Shown here: positions 16,749 to 30,831 of the stretch, one piece after another
How positions within the stretch are numbered: position 1 is the stretch's first letter
How the letters are laid out: each line of letters begins with the position of its first letter
Assembly: GCA_012295275.1 (NCBI GenBank)
Contig: CM022667.1
Span: forward strand, 13,330,916-13,383,415
Origin: Chrysomallon squamiferum
Taxonomy: Eukaryota > Mollusca > Gastropoda > Neomphalida > Peltospiridae
Length of the DNA stretch: 52,500 nucleotides
Direction: 5' to 3'
Notes under the pieces: model-generated
What the model was told of the DNA's origin: nothing
Seen by the model: only the letters and a program-made list of their open reading frames with translations
Databases searched by the model: none
Translations under genes and position numbers: made by a program

Positions 16749-17590
16749 ATATATGTACAGTCTTTTCATATTTATCATAGTTCATTCATCCTATTACTTT
16801 TTTATCCTTTTTTTCTCATACAGTGTATGTAAGACAAATCGGTTTCAATGTCAATACACATATTTTGTAGCCTCTCTGACACAGAAAAATAAATAAAATT
16901 AATATTAATACATCTGCACGTCTGCTGGCTTCTAATGTTGTATCAAGGTCACGCGAAATGATTATGCATTTCAGCAGTCAGAAGAAAAAAAACAAAATGT
17001 ACTGTTATTTTCACATGAATCATCTTATAATATTTGTTTAATTATATGAATATCTACATTCATTTTTCGAAACTGCTTTTTTATTCATTTACTTTCTCTC
17101 TTTTTAATAATTTATTTACTTATAAAGACATAACTCGTGGCTCTGAATGATGAAGCAGTTTGATGCGAACAGCTGATGTTTTGTTCCTTTAAACTGGAAA
17201 TATGTAGACGTTAAATGAAATACATATTAACGTATCTGACTGCTAGGAGCGCGCGGCTTCCAGGTTTCGACAAGTCGCGCGGTGTGAGACAAGGCGTGAA
17301 ATATAAAGAATTATTTCATACTTGAATAATGCATGGCGTTGAGTCATACTGTTAGTTTACAAGTCAATGATACGATGATAATATCTGCGTCTTCAGTCTC
17401 TTTCTCTCTGTTTGTTTGTTTGTTTGTGTCGGGCTCTCTCTCTCTGTCTCAGTCTCTGTCTGTATGTCTCTCTCTCTCTTTCTTTCTCCCTTTCTATGCC
17501 TACATACGTATATATATACATACATACATAGAAACATAGATATATATGTATGTATGCATGTATGTATGTATATATCTATCTATCTATCTA
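16749..17590. other. Gene-free AT-rich DNA, then TCTC/TATG repeats
   Basis: 16750-17390 is unique, with a GC-richer patch at 17245-17300 but no exon seen. Impure TC and TATG/ATCT repeats fill 17400-17590. Confidence 0.65.
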
Positions 17591-17591
17591 T

Positions 17592-17689
<98 letters not shown>

Positions 17690-17804
17690 AACACGCCGTC
17701 AGGCAGAGACACAGAGAGACAGAACGACATATAACACCTTTCTCTGTCTCTCTTTAACTCAGTCTCCAATCAGTACAAATGCACACACAAACACACACAC
17801 AGAC

Positions 17805-17856
<52 letters not shown>
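17591..17856. repeat. (GA)n and (CA)n microsatellites
   Basis: (GA)n at 17596-17683 and (CA)n at 17795-17855, separated by impure purine-rich sequence. Confidence 0.95.
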
Positions 17857-17857
<1 letters not shown>

Positions 17858-18417
17858 TTCTGCAGAATAAACCATTTTCCAACATTTTTCTCATGGACAG
17901 TAACGACCAGTTCTTTGCTCTTCATTTTTTTTTTTTTTAACTTTATAACTCCACTTTAACAGTCCATTTAACATACAAATATAAATTATATAACAGGGAG
18001 GAATAAATAATCAGATGTAAAATTATACATTCGCGTGCTCGGAAACGATTTTGATAAAGTACACAGTGTGAAACGGCTGCGTGAAATAGGTGAAATCAAA
18101 CGTGTAGAAAATATGCGTGTGTGTCAACGCACGAACGAACAGATGTTTAATAACACCTTAATACACTGTGTTGCTGTCGTCGTAAACGGTTAATATTATT
18201 AATATTATTTCGCTCTGATGGTAAGACAGAACTAAGCCAGTGCAGCTTCTGTTTGGATTACGTTCATTGTTCGAACAGATCTTTATAACACAGAACTACT
18301 CATTCATATCCTCAGCGAAAAAACCCAAATAAACAAAAAATCAAAAATTATCCCCAATAAAATATCACTCTCACATACACATATGGATAACGAAAGATAC
18401 GTGGACAGACATAATAA

Positions 18418-18482
18418 CACACACATACATACGTACATACATACATCACATACATACATACATACATACATAGATACATACA

Positions 18483-18575
<93 letters not shown>

Positions 18576-18580
18576 TACAT

Positions 18581-18611
<31 letters not shown>

Positions 18612-18715
18612 TAGCTATATGATAGAGAGAAGTAAATAGATAGATACACAGACAAAGAGACAAATAGATACACGTACAGACAGATACAGATAGACAATCA
18701 GACAGACAGAAAAAG
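18418..18715. repeat. (CATA)n-(TA)n-(GATA)n compound repeat
   Basis: CATA units at 18422-18530 lead to (TA)n at 18530-18565, CA/CATA, then (GATA)n at 18582-18612 and degenerate GATA/CAGA units. The preceding 17860-18417 is unique and gene-free. Confidence 0.93.
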
Positions 18716-19676
18716 GGAATACGAATTAATAATGATGCAATCATTTACAATCTAACCTTTTTCTTCCTTGCTTTTTTTTGGGGGGGATTATTTTTAATGT
18801 AGCTGAAATGGAGCCAAATCATAAATTTTAATATGTTATCGACATACTTAAAATCTTATTTACGAAAATAATGTGTTAAGTTGCTAGACAAGAAGCTTTA
18901 ATGACAGAATATGTCAAAGAATGGCAAAGAAACGTGATAAAACGCATAACTCGCACTAACCCCTATTGACTTCAGATTGCTACCATTTCGTTTCGTTTCG
19001 TTATATGACAATACTATTTTTATAATTCTAAAGCTATTATTTAATTTTTCTTTTTAAAGTTTTAACATCTAAAATTGTCAAACATAATTTTTTTTAATGT
19101 AGTAGTAGTAATAGTAGTAGTACTAATAGTAGTAGTAGTAATAATAATAATACTCTTTTTCTTAAATTTTTTCTTCTTCCTCAGCTTTTCTTCACTTCTT
19201 TTTTCTTCTTGTATTCCTCGCCTGTATCTTCTTTCCTTTATTTCTGTTTTAATTCTTTCTTCTTCTCCTCCTATTTCTTCATTTTTAATCTTCATCTTTA
19301 CTTTAGGATTTTTTTTATTCTTCTCTTATTTCGTCTTCCACTTTTCTCTTTTTCTCCTTCTTTTCTTCTTTTTATTCCTCTTCCTCTTCTTCTTCTTCTT
19401 TTTTTTATTTCTTCGTACGTATTTGCATAAACCGACACAGGATCTTTTCAAATGTCTCAATTATTTGAGGGTGGCAATGTGTCACCTTCGTTTTGGCCGA
19501 AATATTGAAATGTAACTCAGTGACCACAGGCCCCTGTCTGAGACTTGCAGTGTCACTTTCACACAATTAATTGCACCCACTCAATGCGGGTGACCGAAGA
19601 GTGACCGCCCCCAAAACTGCACGCGACACCCCTTCAAGAAAACACCTCCTTAGACTTGCTTCGTCAAAATCAGTTT
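18716..19676. other. Gene-free; AGT run, TTC-rich stretch, unique island
   Basis: AGT/ATA repeats lie at 19099-19152 and TTC/TTTC-rich pyrimidine DNA at 19158-19410. The island 19420-19640 is unique and has no exon I can support. Confidence 0.65.
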
Positions 19677-20100
19677 ATTATTATTATTACTATTATTTGT
19701 AGTAGTAGTAGTAGTAGTAGTAATAGTAATAGTAGTAGTAGTTGTTATTGTTGTAGTAGTAGCATTTTTAGCTGCAGTAGTAGTAGTAATTGTAGTGGTA
19801 GTAGTAGTAGTACTAGTAGTGGTTGCAGCAGTAGTAATGAATGTAGTAGTAGTAGTTGCAGTAGTAGTAATTGTAGTAGTAGTAGTAGTAGAAGAAGCAA
19901 TAATAGTTGTAACAGTAATAGTAGGAACAGCAGTAATAGCAACAGATGTCGTTGCAGTAGTAGCAGCAGTAGTAGCAGTGACAGTTGAAGCACGTGCCGC
20001 CTGTGGGTAGTGATAGTGCTGGTAATAACTGCATATTACTAATAATATACGTTTTGGTAATAGTACTATTAATAATAAATAAATAAATAAATAAATAAAT
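19677..20100. repeat. AGT trinucleotide mosaic
   Basis: Impure (AGT)n with AAT, GCA and GTT variants covers 19677-19985, ending with (AAAT)n at 20075-20100. All six-frame products are homopolymer-like. Confidence 0.92.
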
Positions 20101-20945
20101 ATGCTGAATAATAACAATTTATTTAACGGTCATTATTCCTAGAACTTTAACAGTATTGAGAAATTGTGTCAGTTACCTCAAGGTGCAATTATTATTGGCT
20201 ACGGGTATGTGTGCTAAACAAGTCGAAACATTTTGTGCATTTCTCAAAAATCAAGTCTACGACGGACTCCGAGACCTGGTGTCATTAATCGAGTTAGTTC
20301 CGTACAGCCAGTCCGGTTCGACTTTTCATGAGTGACAGGCGGCACGTGCAGCAGTGAATAGCACGAAGTTCGAACCCTCAGCAAGTGCGAATATACACAC
20401 TCAGCTTAGTAAATGATCAGATTTTTTTCTTTCTTTCTTTCTTTCTTTTTTCTTCTTCTAAAACGCAAACGAATAAAGAAAATTATTTCTGTACTTCAAG
20501 TGTTGGCAAGCAGAGTTCAACTTTCTGAAGACTTTTTTTTGTTTAACTCAGAGGGGCTTTTGAAATCGTATTTATTATTTTCGTTTCGTTTTTCAAAGAA
20601 TTACAGTTTTTGTGATGCATCGTTCGAAGGAAGAGAAAAGTACAGTGGTGTTTTTTCACTTTTTTATTTTTTTTTTTTTGCTTCTTCGTCTTCTTCTTTT
20701 TCTTCTTCTTATGCGTGTTTGTATACAGGTTTTTTCTTTTCTTTTCTTTTTTAAAAAAGATCTCGGTAAATCTACGGTTTATATCTAGGTCATTTCAGAA
20801 CAAGTTTTCTTATTTTGCTACTATAGGTTTATCATTTATATTATTACATTTTATTATATTATATAAACTGGTATTGTTATGGAAAATTGCAAATAGCGAC
20901 TTTATTATTAGTAGCAGCAACACCACCACCGACAACAACAGTAAC

Positions 20946-20985
<40 letters not shown>

Positions 20986-23122
20986 CGAACGAAACCAAAA
21001 TGTCAAAAAAAGTGGAATTTCATTTTCAGAGTTACCTCACCCTAACTTAGATCGCAAGACGATTATTCTTAAATTATGGCAGAAGTCACAATGAATTCAC
21101 TCATGTAACATTATTTTTCACATCAATACCTTATTCTTAACTTCTTTAAATATTTTCAACCTTATTCAACCTTTTTTTTTCTTCGAAAACAAATAATAAA
21201 CAAACAAAGAAAAGAAAGGAAAAGAAAAAAGAAAAAAAGTTGGAAATATAATTACAACTACTATTAATAAATCGATTGAACCTTTGTACCCCAAAACGAA
21301 CTGCTTTTAAAAACGACATCTTGAGCGAAGCTACAAATGTTTGTTTACAAAAGTAGATAAGAAAAGCGCCACCTTCCGAGAACAAAAGCAGACGTGTCGA
21401 GAGGAGGCGCCTGCAAAAATAAATATCCATTTATACTTCGATGGGATGCTCACTCCGTGACCTTTCGGGCTCCCTCCGTGACCTTTCGGGTCGTCTGCGC
21501 TTTGCTCAATTTTCTCGGCAGTTTGTACAAACAAATTAATTGAAAACGAAAATATTCCGAGCCGAAAGAAAGCAGCTTGGTTTATTTTTAATAAAAAAAA
21601 ACTAGACGATGGCGTGCGTTTTCAGGTAAACCTTCGCGTTTCGCCTCTCTCTAATAAATAAATAATAACCTTTTATGATTCTCTCACTTCTCTTTAATTT
21701 TTTTTTTTTTTTCTTTTCTGTTATACATTTCTTTTATTGCGTTTACTTCGTACTCTTTAAAGAAATGTTGACCTATCTTCCTTAATCCCTACCGACGTAC
21801 CTGTCTACCTGTATAATCTGTTTGTCTTGTCTTATCTGTCTATCTACCCACCCCACACATACACACACATACAAATAAAATAATAATAATAAAAATAATG
21901 ATAATAATTACTTACTGGTGATAATTACAGTGTACCGTGTATGAGAGAAATTGACTTTGTCACGTAACTCTTGTACACTTTTGACAAAAACATTTTGGGA
22001 TAAAATCGATTTGTTTGTTGTTATTGTTATTACTATTTTTGTTTTTTTTTTTTTTTTTTTTTTTCTTTTAGTTATTTTTAATGTTGTTGTTCTTTCTTTG
22101 TTTTTTTTCTTTTAGTTATTTTTAATGTTGTTGTGGTTTAGTGTTTATATTGCTATTGTTGTTGTTTCTTTGTTTTTACTTTTTTGTTATTTTTATGGTT
22201 ATTGTTGTTGTTTTTATTGAATTTCTTTTTCTTGCAGAAAATCCGTGTTCTTATTATATTATTGTTGTTGTCGTTGTTGCTAGCTCAATAAATAAATACT
22301 GCAATCACATTACATGCAATGCACTTGCTACACCGTACTGTTCTTAACGTATTTTATTTATTTATTTTATTTTTTTTTTTTTTTTTTAAATGAAACTCAT
22401 TTCACATTAAAAGTTTCATTCACCGAGTTTATAGATAAAAATCTTTAAATTGCTGCCCTTCAAAAGATTACTTATTAAAATTTACATTATCTATTATTTT
22501 CTTTTTCATTTTTTTCATTTTTAAAAAAAGATAAAGTTATTTTTAAAATGCAAATGTTAATGAAACGTTTAAAAAGGAATATACAAAGTAATGATTAATT
22601 TTTAATAAAAATAAATAAATAAATAAATAAATCAGTGCAAAGCATAAAAATAAATTCTTAATAAAATAAACTTTGGGTACATTTTCCCTTATCGGCTGAA
22701 AACATATGTTACTCACTTGACTCATAAGTTCAGCGAGTAAAGATTTTTTATACTGATAAACGAATTTTATACACCATCTCATTAAACTTGATTTTTTTTT
22801 TTTTTTTTTTCATTTTTGATAAGCTTAAAGAACTAAGACACAAACACACACACACACATACATATATGCATGCATGCATATACAGATGTGTAAACACATA
22901 CATCCATACGTACATACATTCATACGTAGGTACAGAGCATAGCATAACGTACGCACAGTGCATTAATAGCACTTAACTAGCATATTACGAAGATTTAGCT
23001 ATATCCCGGTAAAGAAAATATAAAGGTAAGAAGAAATAAAGACAAAATATAAAGAAAGAAGAATGAATGAAGAGATAGCGATACCCCTATATGCAAAAAA
23101 CAAAACAAAAAAAAAAAAACCG

Positions 23123-23154
<32 letters not shown>

Positions 23155-23290
23155 GAAACAAAACAAAACAAACAAACAAACAAAAAAGTTCACAGAAGAA
23201 CAAAATCCTTCCATTATAAAAAGAAAGGGGAAGAAAAACATCTTCCAAGTGAATTAACTGATTTATTTGTAAGATACATCTTCTTCTTTT
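20101..23290. other. Gene-free stretch with scattered AAT, poly-T/A and CATA repeats
   Basis: AAT lies at 20944-20983, a 21-bp tandem pair at 21453-21490, poly-T at 22037-22063 and 22370-22387, (AAAT)n at 22608-22631, CATA at 22850-22925, and poly-A with CAAA at 23105-23185. 20105-20400 and 21250-21660 are unique, with no supported exon. Confidence 0.65.
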
Positions 23291-23299
23291 TTTTTTTTT

Positions 23300-23707
23300 T
23301 TTTGTCGCTGTTCTTTGACCTTGAAATGCGCGCGACGTTCAAAGTGACGTCTGCTCTGCACTCGTTGCTTCGGCTCGGGTCGACTGGTGCTTCTTCCCGA
23401 GTTCGCTCCGTTTCGGGAATTCGATCAAGATCCACTGGCTGCCCTTCTTATTCATGACGTTAGTTACACGGCAGAAAAGGTACAAGAAGCTAAACCGAGA
23501 AGTCGTTTACGTTTTTTTCGGAAGAAATGAACGCGCGAATACTGGAAGAGTGTCCAAGAGGTTTTTTTCAACATGAATTTATAATGAAGGGCAGTTAATT
23601 CTAAACGTCGTTTCTGAATGAGTATTAACAGTTTTTTTTTTTGTTCCCAGCAAATACGTGTGTATATAATTCAGCGAAAATTACTTAAATCTTTTTATTT
23701 AGCGCAC
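23300..23707. other. Unique GC-richer island with CRE-like motifs
   Basis: TGACGTCTG near 23345 and CATGACGTTAG near 23454 resemble CREB/ATF half-sites, and the island 23305-23470 is CpG-containing. It could be a regulatory element. No exon is identified. Confidence 0.2.
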
Positions 23708-23716
23708 GAACGGAAA

Positions 23717-23759
<43 letters not shown>

Positions 23760-24040
23760 ACTGCTGTTTTTCAGTCTATTGCACAACTGTCAGAGGTGAC
23801 AACATGCTCGTTACACTAAAGACACTTCCCTGTGCAAAGACTATAAATCCTGGCCTAACCGACATGAATCGGACTGTTTGCAACGTAAAGCTTGGCTCGG
23901 AATGCGGCTATTTTCGGCAACATTCGTATTTTTCTTTTCATCGTCAAATTCTTTCTTTTATTTTTCTCTCTCACCCTAAACGTACGTATTAATGATCACC
24001 GTCTTTCGTATTCTTTCTTTATCTTTCAGTCTCTCTCTGC

Positions 24041-24100
<60 letters not shown>

Positions 24101-24160
24101 CGTATTAATGATCACCGTCTTTCGTATTCTTTCTTTATCTTTCAGTCACTCTGCCCGACT

Positions 24161-24234
<74 letters not shown>

Positions 24235-24235
24235 T
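23708..24235. repeat. (CA)n and a tandemly duplicated segment containing (TC)n
   Basis: (CA)n lies at 23717-23754. A segment of about 116 bp (23985-24100), made of unique sequence from CGTATTAATGATCACC to CTGCCCGACT plus a (TC)n run, is repeated at 24101-24235 with a longer TC tract. Confidence 0.88.
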
Positions 24236-24690
24236 GCCTTCTCCCCTTTCTCTCTTTTATCTCAACATCTACGTGTCTGTTTTCCAGATCAAAATACTCG
24301 CATTGGTTTACAATTCTTCGAAAGCACTTTTAACTCTGATTAGCACGACTTCGAGCGGAACTGAATGTACTAACATTAACCCTTTCTCTGCTATATCCAT
24401 TTTCCGAGCATTGCAGTTAGAGTTCACCAGATGTCATTACACGTCTACGCCGTGTTAACGCTTTCACCAAAGTAAATTTATTTGTTTTCAGTTCGTTTTT
24501 CTTTCTCTAAGCACAATTCAGCTATCAAAGGCGTGATGCGTGCTCTCTGTTTTATACATAGAAAACACCACTGATGGACAAGTCCCATGTGCAGGCTAAT
24601 TTCTTAAGAAACAGACCGGATGCATTTAGACAGGTTTATGGAAGAGAACGATTGACCGTTTACTTTTACTTTTTAAAATTATTTTTTTAG
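24236..24690. other. Unique gene-free stretch
   Basis: No repeat, RNA gene or supported exon seen. Confidence 0.5.
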
Positions 24691-24803
24691 TTCTTCTTCT
24701 TCTTCTTCTTCTTCTTCTTCTTCTTCTTCTTCTTCTTCTTCTTCTTCTTCTTCTTCTTCTTCTTCTTCTTCTTCTTCTTCTTCTTCTTCTTCTTCTTCTT
24801 CTT
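24691..24803. repeat. Uninterrupted (TTC)n / (GAA)n, about 37 units
   Basis: A perfect homopyrimidine triplet run followed by a T/TTTTA-rich tail to about 24870. Confidence 0.97.
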
Positions 24804-24994
24804 TTTTTTTATTTTCATTTTTATTTTATTTTATTTTTTTTTATTTTATTTTTTATTTTATTATTATCTTTTTTAATGAAACGCCTAGTCATTGTAATAA
24901 CAGTCTTTTCATGCATGCAATTAGTCGTATCAGTAGCTAAGAAAAAATGAAGAAGAAATAATGCATGGTTATTCATATGAACTGTGTATACTGA

Positions 24995-24997
24995 TTT

Positions 24998-25079
<82 letters not shown>

Positions 25080-25220
25080 TCTGTTGACCCTCATACTGTT
25101 GTCTTGTTGCCGTTATTATTACTAGTAGTGCATCATCTACTACCACCACTACCGTGACTACTATACTTACTACTACTGTTACTACTGCCACCACCACCAC
25201 TACTACTACTACAACTGTTG
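24995..25220. repeat. (GA)n and ACT/CCA trinucleotides
   Basis: (GA)n at 25001-25074, then ACT/ACC triplets at 25135-25215. Confidence 0.93.
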
Positions 25221-25716
25221 CGACTTCTGCTAAATTCAATGACAATGAAGGTTGTGATGATAACGTCGACGACCTTGATGGTTTATTCAAAATAATTGAA
25301 TGTGGTAATTATATTTTAATCTTTCTGTCATATTTTCTTTCGTTCTCGTTATCTCTTTTCTCTTCTCTCTCTCTCTCTCTCGTCTCTCTCTCTCTTTTTT
25401 TCTTTCTTGATTTTTTCTTTCTTTCTTGATAGAAAAAAAGTCTCGATTTTCAAAACAAGATATTTTCGAGTATTTACTCAAAGAAAAAAAAATTAGGGAA
25501 TTCTTGACTTTTAGATTCATTATACCTCAAGTTTGTTTTCTCAGCAAATTCTCAAGCAAGTTGAGTTTATTTTCATTAACATATCGGTTACTGAAGTAAC
25601 TTCAGCTTACACGAGCAATGAACATGTAATTAAATTTCTGTAAATATTGTCGGAAATAGAATACTCACGGTAATATACAATTTTCTTTCATCTTACGTTT
25701 TCTTCTTAATCTTCCA

Positions 25717-25772
<56 letters not shown>

Positions 25773-26028
25773 ACTTTTTTATCCTTATTTTTTTTTTCCT
25801 CTTCTAATCTTTCAGGTTCTAAACTGGCTTTATTTTCCTTCGGTATCTTATTTTTAAGTACATTTGGTTTCTTTAATTGTATGTTTTTCTTGCGATAATA
25901 AGCAGCGGATGGAAAGATGAAGGTATATAGACTACATTACGAACGAAAATACTGCTTATTCTTTCTTTCTTTCTTTCTTTTCTTTGTGTATATAGCAACA
26001 ATAATATCAAACAATAACATCAACAGAA

Positions 26029-26062
<34 letters not shown>

Positions 26063-26580
26063 GAAAATTCCTCTTTCTTATTCTTCACCCAAGCTGCCCA
26101 TGGCTACATTTGTATGCAAATATAACACGACAAATTTGAATTCTAATTCACACAAAAAGCGAAGAAAATACAAGAGAGAGAATTAAAAATGTCAGATATT
26201 AACAAAACTGGATGGAGTGAGAGAAAGTGCGACTAAAAAAAAAAAAAATAAAAAAAAATAAAATAAAATAAAAAACAGAAACATGACCAAAAATTCCCCC
26301 CCCAAAAAAAAAAAAAAAAAAAAAGCAACGAAAGATTAAGCCATATGGCTTGAATCAGAAAGTTTATTTTTAAACTTAGTCTCCCGTTATAGATTAAACG
26401 CGCAAACATACCGTTGTAATTCAGAACAAGTTGAAACTGATTGCTCGCGTATGCCACTCATAACTGAAGCTTAATCGTGTTATTTTCTCACAGAGTAATA
26501 AAGAAAATAACGCTATTCAAGTAACACTGTGCGACAAGGATGACGAAATGAATGTTTAACGGTTATTACGTATCACTTAA
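25221..26580. other. Gene-free AT-rich DNA with poly-T, TC and poly-A runs
   Basis: TC/TTTC lies at 25340-25430, poly-T at 25731-25767, GA at 26026-26057 and poly-A at 26236-26270 and 26306-26324. No exon seen. Confidence 0.7.
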
Positions 26581-26785
26581 GTTTGTTATTATTAGTGGTT
26601 GTAATAGCAGCAGTATCGTTGTTGTTGTTGTTGTTGTTGTTATTGTTATTATCAGTAGCAGCAGTAGTAGTAGCAGTAATGGTGGTGGTAGTAGTAATAT
26701 CGTTGTTGTTCTTTTTATTATTATTATTATTATTATAGTAGTAGTAATGGTAGTGGAAGTAGTAATATCGTTGTTGTTCTTGTTG

Positions 26786-26816
<31 letters not shown>

Positions 26817-27300
26817 GTAGTCGTAGTAGTAGTAGTAGTAGTAGTAGCAATAGTAGCAGCAGCAGTAGTAGTATCGCTCTTGTTGTTGTTGTTATTATTA
26901 TTATTATTATTATACAGCACTAGAGAAAATCTGCACCCACCATCTTTAATCTTACTTTTATTGTTTAGCAGCGGATGATAATTTAAATGTACCTACCCAG
27001 GGACAGCACATTTTGTTTACGGCTTTGATATAAAAAGCCAAATGGAAGTGGCTGGAATGGGAAACTGAGCAACACTAATCAGCCTAAAAGTAAACCTGTA
27101 AATTTATAACTAACGAAGTAACTAACTTACTAACAAAGTAACAGTGAGTGGTAGTAGTAGTAACAGCAATAGTAGGAGCAGCAACAGTAATAGTGGAAGT
27201 GGTAGTAGGTGTGGTGGTCGTCGTAGTAGTAGTAATAGTAGTGGTAGTGGTAGTGGTACGGGTAGGGTTAGTGGTACACCAGCTGTGGTAAAAGTAGTAC
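26581..27300. repeat. GTT/AGT/ATT mosaics
   Basis: A mosaic of GTT, AGT and ATT runs fills 26583-26915, and AGT/GGT runs fill 27146-27290. The spacer 26920-27140 is unique. Confidence 0.9.
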
Positions 27301-28017
27301 TATGGTACTGTAGTAACATTATATGCATAAATAATAGTACACACAGAACATATATTCACACGCACACATGCACAAATACCCGCATCACACACACACGCAC
27401 ACATGACACACACACATACACACACACATGAACACACACACACAAAAAACAACAACACCCCCAAAAAAAAACCCCAACAAACAAACATAATGCACCTTTC
27501 AAAAATCCAACATAATGTGTCTAGTATACCGAAATGACCGCAAAAACCGCAATAATTACGCCGTGCAATATACACCATTAATAATAAACCATTAAAAATG
27601 GTGGTCGTTTTTTTTTTTTTTTTTAAATAATAAAAAAAATCACTCACTCACATACAGTCAATTACCTCCACCAAACACACACTGGCTGACTTGGTACGGC
27701 GGCATTCACACTGTAGTTTTGTAAAGCCAAATTTCGCCAAACAAAGATATATGTCAGCTTTAAACAGGGTCACTGGGTATTAACAGGTAGAGAGAGCTTT
27801 TTATATATGTATAATTATTATTTGCTCGAAGCGGTCTCAAGAGTACGGCAGTCCAAGCCACGCCTCAGTTTAACGAAATAACGAATACCGTATGGGCAAG
27901 AGGTTTTCTAGTATGAAACTTATGAAATAGTCGATTTTATTTATTTAGTGAGTTAGTAGGTTAGTTAGCTATTTTATTGTTGTTGTCGTTATTATTTATT
28001 TATTTATTTTTAATGAT

Positions 28018-28061
<44 letters not shown>

Positions 28062-28734
28062 TGTTGTTGTTGTTATTATTATTATTCATTTGTTCATTCA
28101 TTTTCTTTAATTAATTTATTTATTTCATTTTATTTACTTACTTACTTCTGTGTTAATTAATTAATTAATTTATTTATTTATTACTATTTTATTAATTCTT
28201 TATTCTTTATAAGTTATATCTCAGATATATGTTATTTTTACGCGGGGAAAGTACGATTTAGTTTGCGATAAACCTGTATGTAGTAAACAAATTCTAATCT
28301 GTTTGATTCCATGATGTTTATCTGTAAACTTTCTTCTTTAATTAAAACTGGAAGATTTTGCTGTTATTGTTATAAATTTCTGGCATTCTCCTAATATAAT
28401 GTATATGTACATACCATTTCAGCGGCAGAGTGTATGTCACGTGTATAATCCTTAATCCACATATCGCGTGTGGTGTAAAATCATAATATGGAACGGCGTC
28501 AGTTTTGTTACGTCACATCGTTGATAGAAATGTTAATTCAATAAAATAATTTAAATATCAATATATCTATATATCTATATCAGTATATGAGAAAGAAACA
28601 AACTAATTAGCAAAAAAACAACAAAATACAAACAAAACACACACACACACACACGCACGCACACATATAAATAAATAAATAAATAAACAAATAAACACAA
28701 GCACGGACGGCAATAATAATAGCTACAATTACTA

Positions 28735-28765
<31 letters not shown>

Positions 28766-29309
28766 CACACACACACAATTTTTTTTAATATTTCAACCAA
28801 ATTGAACAGTGCAAGGGAAACAACTCTATCAAATTTCATTAGTTCAACTAAGTCGGCTAAATTAATTGGTATGTTATCTCCCATACTTACAAATGCAAAT
28901 TCTTCTATTTTTAGTTGTTTTTTTTGTTTGTTTTTTTTGTTGTTTTTTTGTTTGGTTGGTTTGAATGTCAGTCTTTGTTCTTTTAAATTAATTACAAATA
29001 ATAACAATACAGCTAATAAATAAAAAGAAACAACATGCAACAACTGCAGCATAAACACCATCAACTGCAACTGCAAAAGCAGCAGTAGTAAGAAAGAGAA
29101 CAACAAGAACAATAACAATATCAAAAGAAAAGACACAAGAACAATAATAATAATAACACTGTAATAGTGATAACAACAACAGCAGCGGCAGCAACAATAA
29201 GAATAACAATAACAGTTTGCTACATACCGTCGTATTTGAAATCGGCTATTATTAAAGACCAATTGTGACGTCAGATGTTTACATGGAAAGAGTGTACCAA
29301 GAGAAAGGC

Positions 29310-29361
<52 letters not shown>

Positions 29362-29400
29362 CATTTTATCATTTTTATTATTTATTGTATATTAATCATG
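27301..29400. other. Gene-free; CA, AGT, ATTT and AAT repeats
   Basis: CA-rich DNA lies at 27350-27445, poly-T at 27608-27624, (AGT)n at 28018-28060 followed by GTT/ATT, CA at 28637-28662 and 28736-28776, CAA/ATA-rich DNA at 28990-29215 and (AAT)n at 29309-29357. 27640-27960 and 28200-28560 are unique with no supported exon. Confidence 0.75.
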
Positions 29401-29489
29401 TAAAGATGAAGAAATATAATAATTAAATAAATTTTTGTTTTTCAAAATGGTTTAAATAATTATATATATATTTATATTTAATTGATCTG

Positions 29490-29609
29490 TTATAGTTTTA
29501 AATTACGATTCCAGTGCAGAGATATAATATTCGGGATATCTCGGAAGTTTCCGTCAGATGACATTCATGGCGCTGTAAAAGTCACTTCCGTTTACCTTTA
29601 ATGTCACAG
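29490..29609 (+). promoter_or_regulatory. Candidate promoter and 5' exon of the 31-kb gene
   Basis: A short island in AT-rich DNA has CGGAAGT (29542-29548) and ACTTCCG (29584-29590), ETS-type sites on opposite strands, around an ATGGCG (29567). It ends in CACAG|gtaaat at 29609, a good splice donor. This could be a non-coding first exon joined to the exon at 31084 or 31143. It is inference from motifs alone. Confidence 0.3.
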
Positions 29610-29959
29610 GTAAATTTACAGGTGTGTTTATTTCTTTTACTTTGTCATGTTATTTGATCATTATTAAAAGGTAGGCAGTTCTGAACAACGTTCACGTTCA
29701 GATAATTTATGATGATTTTATTTGAAGTTTTAAATATCATAAATAAATAAAATGTAATTACGAAATCATCTTGACCGGTTAATTTTCAATGCTCGGTTGA
29801 CACTGTTTAATGTTTTAAATGGAACCGAGACGGTTTCTCAGTAGTTTATTAACTAAACTGTATATTGTTTTTATCTGGATTTATATTTAGAAAAACGATA
29901 CGTTTTTAAAGATATAATTAGAACTAGTCAACGTATTTCCGTACTAACTAGCAAACACG

Positions 29960-30038
<79 letters not shown>

Positions 30039-30781
30039 CCTACTTCCCTGGAAATTAGAATACTGCTATAAGAATAAATTGCATTTTTGATGACCATCAT
30101 CAATATCTATTTTATTCTGAAGTTTGAATGATCAATTCGTTTTTTTTTTTAGCACCTTTATTTATTTATTTATTAATCAATAAATCTTCACATAACCGAT
30201 CTTTTATTAAATGACACAAAATTATTTGGAGTATCCAAAGCAGGAATATTTTTTAAAACTTTCTTTCATTTTGTCATTAACATATTGTTAATATAATAAT
30301 ATAAATTTGTATATTTTTAATATATATATATATATGTCTGTTGTATGTCTTGATCATAAGTTACATCAGCCCTATAGTAATAATAACAACAACAACAATA
30401 ATAACATCAATTACAGTAATAATACTATAATAATAACAACAATAACAATTACAATAATAGTAATAATAATAATAATATAGTAGCAACTACTACATGCATC
30501 CAGAATATACAACAACATAAAACATACAACTACAACAACAGTAAATAATAGTGATGAAGTATAAACATTAACATAACAGAATTATTCCAAAGTTATATTT
30601 CTTAAATTTAAAGGTAATGTGATATTGTGAGCAGAGTTTTTCTATGTTTTATTAATATAATATTAGAAATTCTAGTTGTAATAGAAGATGTATAGCAGAT
30701 ATATAATAAAAACACATAAGTATACATTAATCATGTTTTTTTTTTTTAATCTTTTTTAAAGTCTATTCTACCATCACAGGA

Positions 30782-30831
<50 letters not shown>

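Noticed and set aside
20355-20400. TTCGAACCC resembling a tRNA B box
   Set aside because: No A box at the right distance and no cloverleaf arms could be drawn. GGTTCGACTTT at about 20317 fails for the same reason.
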